From Bombardia bombarda (Eukaryota; Ascomycota; Sordariomycetes; Sordariales; Lasiosphaeriaceae), in NCBI GenBank assembly GCA_030512295.1, contig JAULSR010000005.1, forward strand, positions 62,001 to 126,000: a DNA stretch of 64,000 bases, in the 5' to 3' direction. Shown one piece after another: positions 11,251 to 20,667 of this stretch. The position numbers and the translations under genes are program-made. The stretch's first letter is position 1, and each line of letters begins with the position of its first letter. The notes beneath the pieces are model-generated. The model was given only the letters and a program-made list of their open reading frames with translations, was not told the origin of the DNA and made no database searches.

Positions 11251-12888
11251 ATGGAAGAGGCGGCGCAGGCATTTATCCGGGAGGTATGGGGGCTTCAGGG
11301 AGCAGCGTACGTGGTTGTCGGACTCAGGTACTTCAGCAGGATACATCTGCTGGGATGGAGGAAGCTCGCGCTGGATGATCTGTTGATGTTTCTCTCGGTT
11401 GTGAGTCTCTTTTCCGTTCCTCTCAAGGCCTTACCGAGTCGTGGCTAATCGGTGCGTTGGCCCAGCTTGTCTACACTGCCGAAAGCACCATGGCGTACCT
11501 CGTTGTGGCCTACTGGAAGGGCTTTGCAAACAACGCCATGACGGACGAGCAAAGGACAGCATTAGACCCAAACTCAGAAGAGTATGCCCTGCGCGTCAAC
11601 GGGTCCAAGACACATGTTGCCGGCTTGCTGCTCTACATGACGCTCCTGTGGCTGCTGAAAGGATGCTGGGCCGTCTATTATTCGCGCTTGACGTGCGTCT
11701 CGAACACCACCTCCCTTCTACTTCTCTAACAACACTGACACTTTCCGCAGAGACGGCGTCCACAAGATGCGGGGGATGATTCATGGCGCCTACATCATCA
11801 TACCCTTGACATACATTGCCTGTTTGCTCGTGGCATTGCTCAAGTGCATTCCATTTGACCACCAGTGGCAGATTAGTCCCTCCCCAGGCAGTGAGTGTCC
11901 TAAAGACTTCTTCAGCAGGATAGCTAGCATTCCACCATGTACTGACAGTGCATCCCAAATCAGATAACTGCATGCCAGCCATCTCCACGCTGCAGACTGT
12001 CTTTGTCATGGTCATGAACACCGTCACCGACTTCTACCTCATGGCTATCCCCCTCCCCATGGTGTGGAAGTCTAACCTGCCGCCCAGGAAGAAGATTGTT
12101 CTTCTCATCATGTTCAGTGGCGGTCTCCTCGAGATGACATTTGGCATTCTCCGAGCCACTTCCATCCTCACCGTTGGTCCAACCTCTCCCGACCTTGTCC
12201 TCCAAACATCTCCCCGACTAACACGATGCCTCATCTTTCTCAGCTCGGCGACATCGACCCCGCCCAGTCAGGCTACTGGTCCGTCCGCGAGTCCTTCGTC
12301 TCCGTCGTGCTTACCAACATGCCCATGGTCTACCCGCTCTTGAAGAAAGCCTTGGACAAATCCATCAGCAGCTTCAGCGGCGGCACCAACACACCCGGCG
12401 GCGGCGGCATCAACGGGTCCAGCCACGTCGGCGAGTCATCCCACCACGGCTACCGTCTTGGTAGCCATCCGAGCCGCAAGGGCAAGGCGGGCAATAGCAA
12501 ACACCCCTTGTCCATCCCCGACGACACCCGCTGGGGCTCCGAGGAGAACATCGTCGACAGCAACACCGACGCAAAGACGACGACAACCGAGGTCTCGATG
12601 AGCGACGAGGGGGGCATGGGCACCACCGGTGGTGGTGGCGGTCCAAATGGCGCACCCCTCCCCCTGCAGGGCTTCAAGTCAGATGTCATCCACTCCGAGA
12701 GACATGTGACGGCGAACCCGTCGCCCTCGCCGACGCAGGCTGGGAGATATCAGCAGTTTGGGAGCAGGCGGGTGAGGGATCGGGATGGAGAGAGGATGGA
12801 AGATGGGGGAGGCATTGTGGTTACGCATGAGTATGCGGTGACCGAGCAGGATGCCGCGCGGTTGAAGAAGAGGAGCGAGCGGGGATAG
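11251..12888 (+). CDS. rhodopsin-domain (PTH11-like) integral membrane protein
   Basis: Predicted 456-residue membrane protein in five exons (11251-11400, 11466-11692, 11751-11890, 11964-12172, 12244-12888), frame kept through every junction. The fourth intron has the weaker donor gttggt. About seven hydrophobic segments run through the first 290 residues, followed by a long polar Gly/Ser-rich cytoplasmic tail. This is the layout of the fungal 'rhodopsin domain' family of integral membrane proteins, which includes PTH11-like putative receptors. There is no N-terminal CFEM domain. The family is thought to sense surface or chemical cues at the plasma membrane; ligand and partners are unknown. 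Short Gly-rich runs in the tail look like fast-evolving linkers. Confidence 0.85.
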
Positions 12889-13364
12889 GGGTGGTGGCCA
12901 GTAGGGAAATGATCTGGGAACACCTAGGTACCCTACGATATAGGGATGGTCATGAAAATATTGTGTCTTGGAGTCAAATTACAACTACAGAGACTGCTTG
13001 GTCAAAGTACTATACGTATGCCTTGCTTTCAATATTACGGACTTTTGGTCCTGGGGCGCGGTACATGACAAGTCCGGGTTAAATGAATGGATTTGTGTGC
13101 GCAGGCTGCTATTTATATTGATCTGGACTCGACTTGTTTTCCTGGATAGGTAGACAAGTATGTACAATCGGTGCTGGCGAAGGATTAAAGCAACGAGGAA
13201 TCCCATTCAAATGTACGACGATGTTGCTTGGAACAGAGGTGAAAAGCTGGGGGGTCGAGCTGAGGGGAAACACAAAACGACGGCCCCTTTTGTTCCCACA
13301 GTTAACTGGGCCCCCAAGACAAGCTTAGTTAGGTAACCATCCAGGGCTTTGGCGTGACAAAGCC
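12889..13364. other. intergenic between convergent genes
   Basis: This 476-bp gap holds the 3' flanks of the rhodopsin-domain and dioxygenase genes. No further feature was seen. Confidence 0.5.
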
Positions 13365-14489
13365 CTACTTGTTGCCGGCAAAGGTCTGGGCGGCATTAAC
13401 CTTCTTAGCAAGGGTCGTGTCGATGCCAAAGGCAACCCACCCCAAAAGACCGCCAGTGACGCTGGTGCCGCCGAGGGTGACGTAGTTGATGAAGGGATCG
13501 CCGGTCTTGGAGGCCTGCGCGAGGATGCTGTCGCCAGTGTTGACGGTCAGCTTCTGCGTGTTGGTGCTGTAGGGGGTGGTACTCTCGACGAGGGTGATGA
13601 GGTCCTGGTCGTAGAAGAACTGGCCGACGTGGGAGGCGGTGGTGTCCTTGATGGTGCCGTTGGCCAGGGCCACGGCGTTGGTGTGCACGAGGACGTGGGT
13701 GTGGGCGGTGCGGCCCGTGTAGTGACCGGGGAAGATGGTGCCGAACTGCACCACCCCGTCCGTGTCCGTCTTTTGCGCACCACGGAGGTACGACTTCTTG
13801 GTGTTGGTCTTGTCGGCAAAGTTTCCGTTGCCGTTGGCCACTACACCAGAGTAGATGCCCGTGGCGTTGGTGTCTATATCGATGACGATTGGTCAGTATT
13901 TCAACTTCTTTCCTCGTCCACCTAGGATAAACTTACGCCAGATCTCAACATAGACATTGGGCACTGCCTTGCAAGTCTTGACGTCCAGGACCTGGATGTC
14001 GAGGTGGAGCTTGACTCCGGCCTGGGTCTCGGTCAAGTCGGAGCGAATCAACTCTCCAGCCACGTCTAGTAGCCATGGTATCTATGTCAGTTCCATGTCC
14101 TGATGTAAAGGACCAGGACTTGACGTACAGTAAGGTCCCTCGGTAACCTCGGGGCTCAGGATGCAGGTGGCGTTAGTGGCAAAGATGGTCGACAGGGGGG
14201 TAGAAAGAGTGTAGCCCTCGGTCGACTTGTGCGAGGTGTTGATGGGAGTGGCGCGGCCAACGATGCCCCTCTCCTTCATCAGCTTCTCGTGGAGCTCGTT
14301 GCGCCTGGCAACGGCGCGGGCCTCCATGCCGCTGCGCTTGATCTCCTCAGCGCAGTGGTCCAGCGACCTGTGAGACATCTGGCTCAACATGAGCTCACGC
14401 TCCGCGATCTCGGCAGCGATATCATGGCCGGGGTGGGCCGAGACCATGGTGGACGCCAGGGCGCCGGCGAGGAGCTTGGTGAAATGCAT
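13365..14489 (-). CDS. extracellular intradiol ring-cleavage dioxygenase
   Basis: Predicted 332-residue secreted enzyme in three exons (14489-14129, 14065-13937, 13873-13365). The ATG at 14489 starts a signal peptide (MHFTKLLAGALASTMVSA) followed by HPGHD, a motif often seen at the mature end of this fungal family. Splicing restores the conserved GPYYVAGE and EIWHTNATG segments, which supports both introns. Likely ferric-iron ligands are Tyr121 (the codon is split by intron 1), Tyr215, His221 and His223 (in HYTGRTAHTH). The family cleaves catechols between the two hydroxyls to give cis,cis-muconates, and secreted fungal members are proposed to act on lignin- or plant-derived catechols. It lies downstream of a phenol-hydroxylase-like gene, which suggests, but does not show, a shared aromatic pathway. 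Confidence 0.92.
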
Positions 14490-17400
14490 CTTCACAGATT
14501 GCCGTCTTGGGTTTTGTCTGAGTGGTGATGGTAAGGTTGATGGGGATGGAGCTCTTCAACAAGCCGGCGTTCACGAGGCAGCAACTGGAGATATCTATAT
14601 ACTTTTCTAGGTTCTCCTTCATACTGCGGACGCATAGTTCCAGATTCCTGATCTAACTAGACCTCTTTTGGCATGTCGGTTGTCTTCTGGACACTGCGGA
14701 AGCATCTAGGAGGGGAAGGTAAACAAACAATCAAGGCTTGTTTGCAGAGACATACGTGTGCGCGTAAGCTGCTTCTCATCTTAGTTGATTCATTAAGGAA
14801 TCAAGCCGCCACTAGGAAACACCAGAAATTCGTCACTATGGCGGTAGCTCAAGCCTCCTATGCTAAACAACACGGTAGGGCGCATTGGGCATCGTGTGGG
14901 CGGCGGGTTGTGGGGGCGCCAAGATGAAGGGTTGCAACGTCGATGCCAACCCCTGAATCCCCCGGATATGCTGACCAGTGCCGAACCAATCCTTTGCCCA
15001 CGATTACCTATACTTTACTTTTTCACGTGCCTCCACAGAGGTTATGTTGCCTTGAGGAGACAAACATTGCACCATTCGCTTGCCGGTTGTACTGGACGTG
15101 CATCGGACATGGGTTGTATGAAGGACGCACTGCCGGCCAGATTTAGATGCGGATCCTCCTTCCGAACACATAGACGACTATCCAGACGCGCGTCCATTTA
15201 AATTGAGTCCACCTTAGGAAGGTCACTCGAGGCGCCCAAGGTAGTCAGCCGATATCCATTGGCTCACACAAGACCCGTTTTGTTCTGGCTCTCCACGTCT
15301 AAACTTGTTTCATGGTGAAACCGCGATGCGTTAGTGGACCTCTCGACGACGACCATATACACTAGATGAGTGTTCTGAGTGGCGAAGAAGCCATGCACCT
15401 CAAAGAATAACATAGATGGTATCAGTATCAAGGCACAAACGGATAGCCATAACGTATCAACCCAGTTGTTTCTACTGTGTAGTCTTTCACCAGCAGCTAC
15501 CCCGACATTGTGGGACTCAGTTGGTCTGTACAGATTTGATTAGCAGCCTCGAAGCAACTTAGAATATCTATTAAGCATAGCGCTATTTCGCATGATCCTA
15601 CCCTATTTTCGGGCCGTTCTTGACCTTTGCTTTTGGTATTGGAGACCCGTCAATCATGGTCTGAACGCTCTGAGATACAACATAAGCTTTTCCTGACTGG
15701 GTGCTCTAAGTCAAGGGACGTCAAATGGTGTTGGCAAAGCTTGATACTATAATGAAGACATACCAAGAGAAACAAGATACAGATAAACATCTCGCCAAGT
15801 TCAGGCTGGCCTCCTAAAGTAACTAACTTGCCTACGTACTAAACCGCTTGTACTCCGTATGCGTGAACAAGGCAAGGAAGGGTGGGCTGTATGAGACCTC
15901 GGCATAACGAATGGACCATCTTGGAATCTAGCTAATGATTAAGCGAATACCTAAGTAACCTGCCGCATTGGTTCCAGGATGCACCCGTGGAGACTGGTGG
16001 GGATTGACCCACGAAGACGGTAACAAAGCACGGGAAGTGGCGGGAGAAACCCGGGATGTTCATGTTCTTCATTTAGATATTGTGACAATGCCTTACCGGG
16101 TTATGGGATACTATATCATATATGACTCCCCGTGACTTACGAGACACGCACCCGTAAGCTGTATACGCGTTGAGTTTGAGATAAATAAAGGCCCGATTTC
16201 GACAGCAATTTTACGATTAAATCTCCATCACGAAGTTATGGATGGTCAAATTCTATCACAGAGGAGGGAAAGAAAACTCTTTCTGCGGTAGATGCAGCAC
16301 AGTAGAGAAATCTTGTTTTTGCCGCCAAACATCCCAGTACCACTGTGGGACTAGGAAGGTAGGTAGTATCGTGACATTGTCCGCGCCGTAGCTGATTGCG
16401 ACATCCCCATTTATCAATTGCCTTGGATGGAGACTTCGCGGCCCGGTTGGACTATTCGAGCGCTCGGTATTGTAGATGCACCAAGATCAACAACCTGCCA
16501 AGATACTCCACGGCGTCATGTTGAACTATGCTTCCAATCAGCCACCACCTTGGGCACTTCACACAAATTCAGAATACAATCGATCTTTCTATTCTCTTTT
16601 AGTAGTGAAAGGAGAAAAGATTTGAAGCCTCGATGAGAAAGAATAGAACAAGGCAAATTTGGTGCTTTAACTCTGCAAGATCAAGATAATGTCATGTGTA
16701 TTTCTCGAGAAGAAGACTAGGGCATCACTTTATTCTTGGCAAGTGGCACCGGCAATGGGAATACAATACAGACCATCTGATCATCGATCTCTCTCACTCT
16801 GGCGCCATGGATAACAGCAAGATCGACGCGCAGAATACATGTTTGCCGCCCACTCTTCCGATGCTATGTAATATAAGACGTGATACATGTTGACTCGACT
16901 CTGTGCCCGCTCACAAATCTGATACGTCGGTTAGTAACGGCCCAAATCCAAACCTTTTTGATTAGATAGGAAGTATCGTAGCTAGCAAAGGCCTTTCACA
17001 CGGCTGAAAAATTTTCATCCATGACCTGGAGACACAATGGTGTCTGGATAACCAGCCTCCAAACGACTGTCATTAGTACTGTAATAAGCATTTCTGACTT
17101 TATGGTGGGCACGTACCTACCGAGCTTTTAACATTGACGGGTTTTTATTCTCCCTTTCTTTCCATAACATGACTCATCATCGGCTGGTGTTAGTTCTGCC
17201 ATGACGACCACCAATAACGCCACTGCAGCATCATGGTCAACTCTTTGTCATTGTACCGCAGAATTCAGCCGACCGCTACCTGCAACTATCCCACCTGATA
17301 CTATCCCATCTACAACTATTCCATCTACAGCTATCCCGTTCGTAACTATCCCGATTATAACTGGTGATGAAGTAAGGGGGTTTAGCTGTGATTTACAGTC

Positions 17401-17608
17401 TTGGTACGGGAGGGTGTATTGTGTAGTAATTTAAAGTTGAAAAGTATTGCGCTATAAAGGGATCTATCTTTCTACGATACGTCACGAGTTTCTCGATAAT
17501 AAAAGAGCTAAAAGGAGCAACGGGAGCTATTCATGCACCCAGAACGGATCAGTAGCAGAAACATCAGAACAAGGTTTTACAACCCCACTTCGTCCAATAA
17601 GATACAGC
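14490..17608. other. 3.1-kb gene-free region
   Basis: Between the dioxygenase start and a tRNA-Arg there is no supportable gene. From 15200 to 16400 even short open frames are missing on both strands, which is unusual for 1.2 kb of this base composition and suggests decayed sequence. I found no terminal inverted repeats, long terminal repeats or transposase-like frames by eye. A cluster of a degenerate 15-bp repeat sits near its right end (17283-17362). Confidence 0.5.
17283..17362. repeat. degenerate ~15-bp repeat cluster (ctatccc type)
   Basis: About five loosely spaced copies of a unit resembling actatcccatctaca follow one another here. Related clusters occur at 17830-17905 and 20457-20582. 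Seen directly; origin unknown. Confidence 0.7.
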
Positions 17609-17680
17609 GGTCCGCTGGCTCAATGGCAGAGCGTCTGACTACGAATCAGGAGGTTCCAGGTTCGACCCCTGGGTGGATCG
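17609..17680 (+). tRNA. tRNA-Arg (anticodon ACG)
   Basis: A 72-nt cloverleaf can be drawn by hand. The acceptor ggtccgc pairs with gtggatc including two G-U pairs, the anticodon loop is ctacgaa (ACG, read as ICG after editing), and the T-arm is ccagg-ttcgacc-cctgg, fully paired, with discriminator G. No intron is present. Two near-identical copies lie at 32774-32845 (minus) and 33177-33248 (plus). Confidence 0.95.
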
Positions 17681-18171
17681 ATTATTTTTGCTGGTACAAG
17701 CTTGAAACTTTACGCTCGCTGGATCCGGTCTTCTCACTTCGTCCACCTTTTGGTGGTAATCTTTGAAACCGCTGGTCTTTGAAAAATAAGCTGCACAAGT
17801 AAAAACAATACGCCAAAAGGCTACTGGTGGTAGCTATCCCACTCGTTATTATTTCATCCGTCACTATCCCATCCGTCACTATCCCATCCGTCACTATCTC
17901 GCGCTGCTATCTTACACATCGCCTCCCTCTGCGCCTCAGGCACGCTCAAAGTCCGTCCCCGAGCATGTTTGGCTTTGGGGAAAGCCCTCTGGTGACATCC
18001 GCCTGGAAGAATTCCTTGTTGATATGGGGATTATTGTTCAAGTAGTTGTTGCTTGCTGAGCTGAGAGTTTGATAGCTTTGCTGCTGCTGCTGCTGCTGCT
18101 GCCCGTACAAGTGCGTATTGTTGTTAGGTGGGTACCTATCCAACCACCGCATTGGAGGGGTTCAGCCCAAA
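17681..18171. other. spacer with repeat cluster and CTG microsatellite
   Basis: This lies between the tRNA and the end of the decayed DUF7924-like copy. It contains a degenerate repeat cluster (17830-17905) and about seven CTG triplets (18081-18101). On the minus strand the region 18152-17946 is open and Gln/Asn-rich; it may be the displaced C-terminal coding part of the neighbouring pseudogene, now in another frame. Confidence 0.45.
17830..17905. repeat. ~15-bp repeat cluster (tcactatcccatccg)
   Basis: Two perfect and two or three degraded copies of tcactatcccatccg. It is related to the clusters at 17283-17362 and 20457-20582. Confidence 0.8.
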
Positions 18172-19571
18172 CTATTGAAAGTGACTAGGGTTTCCACCCA
18201 GGGGATCGACTTGGCCTACATTGTCATCGAAGTTGAAGAGTCCAAATTGTAGGTCTGGCGGCAGTGCCCCGGACATGACAGCAGCATTCGGTGGTGCCAG
18301 CGGTGGTGGTGGCTGGCCATTCTGGTGTATGCCGGCATTGGCATTGGCTTGTGGTGTTGCTGCGGCATCCTCCTCGCGTGCTCTGCCGTTTGCAGCAGCA
18401 GCATTCTCCCCGCGTGCCTTGAGGTTTGCCAACTCGATGAACCTGTCGCGATGTTGCTTGGCGAGATCTCTCAAGTTTCTGAATGCCGTGACTCCCTTAA
18501 TCAAATAGTCGTAGCGGCCTAACAGGAAGTGGTTGAGTAGTTGTATGTGATAGTGAGGCCTGCCTCCAGTTTCGGTGGGTGCCGTAATATAGTGCCGATA
18601 CAGCTTCATGATACAGTCATCAGGGTGATAGGTGACACTATATGCGTATGCCTGGTCATCGTAGAGCTCCTTCACCCCGAGCATGTCCACCCCTATCCAC
18701 TCCCTTAGGCTGTGGATGGCGTGAGCACCGTACGCGCCAGCATGGGCAGCTTGACGCAGGAGAACAATTCCTACCCCGAGCATATCTGTAACGCCCAAAA
18801 AGAAATTGGGGACAGCGGGATAATAGAGCGCGCCCGACTTCTTTGGGATTATTGAGGTGGGTAAGGCTTCAATCACCTTGACATCAGGGTCTAGGTAATG
18901 GGCTCCATGGCATACGCTGGGGGTAGGGAAGACGGTCTTGTCGTTTGTCAGTGTGTCCATGTCTTCGAAAGGTAGGTTGGTTGAACTGGTAAACATTTCC
19001 GTGCTGTGACCTTCTATCGTTGGAACTACGTCCCGCAGAACATCAGCCACATCCTCCGCCTGCAGCATTGCGTCGCGAAACTTGAGAAATGCGTCTCTGG
19101 AGAAGTTCGATTCCGATAGTGACTCTCTGCGGATCTTTAGCTGTTCCTTCTCTTGCGGCGTCAGGCTTGGAGGGTTATGGCTCTGGGAAGGATTAACATG
19201 GATATTGTATTACGTGAGGTGTAATTGGAAATTGAGGTCGTATGCAGACGACCCTGCAACTTTTGAAGATCGAGACGCATTTGTAGGGTTTATTCTAGTG
19301 GTTGGGAATATGGCAGCAGATGTGAAAGATCGGGGCCGCCGTGTCTAGCAAAGCGGATGACGGTGTCAGGTTTGACTGCCGGCTCTGAGATAGACTGGGG
19401 GGGCTTCAGGTTGTTTCGACGGTCGAGTTCACGTAATGCGCGACGGGAGATATACACTTTAGGGAGGTTGTCCCAGAATGCGGGCGATGGTAAGGGCGGC
19501 CTTTTGACTTTCTTGTCAGGTGCGTTGTTATCGGCTAAACACGACCTCTTTCGTTTTTTCGCCGTCGCCAT
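18172..19571 (-). pseudogene. decayed DUF7924-like gene, left copy
   Basis: This is a damaged paralogue of the intact gene at 20668-22248. The N-terminal part (19571-19290) has the same Lys/Arg-rich start, then FWDNLPK, ALRELDRRN and GGPDLSHL, and runs into a stop. Homologous sequence then resumes in another frame (NASRSSKVAG..., FQLHL) and meets an in-frame TAA at 19212-19210 where the intact copy has Glu. After that the frame is open again to 18172 and includes RRESLSESNF, VPNFFLG, GAYGAHAIHSL and GVTAFRN. The final TAG follows CAA and the alignment with the intact copy ends there. The phase-0 intron of the intact copy is absent here. With at least one frameshift and one internal nonsense codon, a full protein cannot be made. 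A shorter product starting at an internal ATG (19068) is conceivable but would lack the N-terminal third. Confidence 0.8.
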
Positions 19572-20148
19572 AGAATATTTAAGTGTTACAAGTGCCAGAC
19601 GAAGAGGGATGGGTGCCGGTCAAATGTTGAGGTCGCTCCAGGTGCTCAGGCTATATGCGTTGAGGCTACGCTGCAGGATGTCGGAAGAATGGTTGGAGAC
19701 CAGCGGCTGCCCGACGTGGAACGCGTCTTCATTTTGGGTGTGGCCATGTCGGGTTTGTCTAGAAGTCTAGAATTGCATCCGGCAGTGTGCAGTGTGTAGT
19801 TTGCAGGGGTAAGTTTGGTGATCTATTTACTTCGTACAATACTAATTCTATTTTAGGCACGGGCGCTACTTCGTACTACCAACTAGCTGCCCCAAAAAGA
19901 GAGAACTACCTACCTAAGGTAACTAACTACCTTACCTTGGGTACTTCAAGTTCAATCACTCCAAGTTCAATCACTCCAAGTTCAATCACTCCAAGTTCAA
20001 TCACTCCAAGTTCAATCACTCCAAGTTCAATCACTCCAAGTTCAATCACTCCAAGTTCAATCACTCCAAGTTCAATCACTCCAAGTTCAATCACTCCAAG
20101 TCCACAGTCCAGACAATCCTACTATCACCATTAAAACAATAAAAAATA
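19572..20148. promoter_or_regulatory. former shared promoter of the left module
   Basis: This intergenic stretch aligns by eye with 22249-22801, the shared promoter of the intact module: blocks such as cgcgtcttca and gtgtggccatg recur in the same order and spacing. It once lay between the divergent DUF7924-like gene and the kinase. It now carries a 15-bp minisatellite (19951-20100) in place of the 13-bp array of the intact module. Confidence 0.6.
19951..20100. repeat. 15-bp minisatellite, ttcaatcactccaag x10
   Basis: Ten perfect head-to-tail copies of ttcaatcactccaag. The perfect identity points to recent expansion or ongoing homogenisation. It lies 49 bp before the kinase-stub ATG. Because the unit is a multiple of three, every frame stays open across it, but I see no reason to think it is translated. 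Confidence 0.97.
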
Positions 20149-20261
20149 ATGAAGGTATTGCTGCCTGCCCGAACTTGCAAACACTTGAACTCTCGCTTTG
20201 TTAACCGTTCTCTCTCATTTCCAAGGACTTACTTGTCGACAAAAGATATTGCTTTTGTTAA
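20149..20261 (+). pseudogene. 5' stub of the CK1-like kinase gene
   Basis: It matches the beginning of the intact kinase gene at 22802: the same two-codon first exon (ATGAAG), the same donor context (gtattg), a similar 71-bp intron ending ccaag, and an exon 2 that starts GACTTACTTGTC and reads DLLVDKRYCFC before a TAA. The intact copy reads DLLVNNRYRV. Similarity fades after about 25 nt of exon 2, so the kinase body is missing. It is clearly a remnant. Confidence 0.8.
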
Positions 20262-20667
20262 TACAGGCTTAAAAATCTTGCGTTCGTCTTGTCTTTTTAT
20301 TATTATTTTTTGCTTTTGCTTCTGATTTTTATAACATTTGAAATATTATTGCGAGCTTTTATTCTAGCCTTACTGGTTTTCCCGTTTCCACCACGCTTTT
20401 TAATTCTCTCCAAATAAATAAATAAGTAATAACAATGCATTTAAAAAAGCTACCAGTAACTACCCCATTCGCACCTATCCCACTCGGTACTAGCCCAATC
20501 GTAACCATACTGCCCTACTATCATATATATCACTAACCCGCTCGTTCCTATCCCACTCGTCAATATCCCGCTCGTTCCGATATCTTACATAATTTTACAA
20601 CTCTGCCTTCAAAATCTAACATGTCGCCTTCTCTCCCCATCCATATAAACCCTACCGTGCACGCCTT
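20262..20667. other. AT-rich junction between the two module copies
   Basis: This is about 400 bp between the kinase stub and the 3' end of the intact DUF7924-like gene. It is AT-rich with runs of T, and includes a third cluster of the degenerate ctatccc repeat (20457-20582). This is where the duplication breakpoint, and the deletion that removed the left kinase body, would lie. Confidence 0.5.
20457..20582. repeat. degenerate ~15-bp repeat cluster (ctatcccactcgt type)
   Basis: Several copies of units such as ctatcccactcg and atatcccgctcgttc are spread over 126 bp. They are similar in sequence to the clusters flanking the tRNA-Arg at 17.6 kb. Confidence 0.7.

Noticed and set aside
17272..17362. 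CRISPR-like array
   Set aside because: Units are degenerate, adjoin without unique spacers, and the genome is eukaryotic.
18172..19068. Annotating the left DUF7924-like copy as an intact 298-residue gene
   Set aside because: The frame starts at an internal Met, upstream homologous sequence carries a nonsense codon and a frame change, and the N-terminal third is separated from it.
19787..20134. Plus-strand frame with a repeating SSITP pattern
   Set aside because: It is created by the 15-bp minisatellite, whose length keeps frame; no signal peptide or homologous flank supports a repeat protein.
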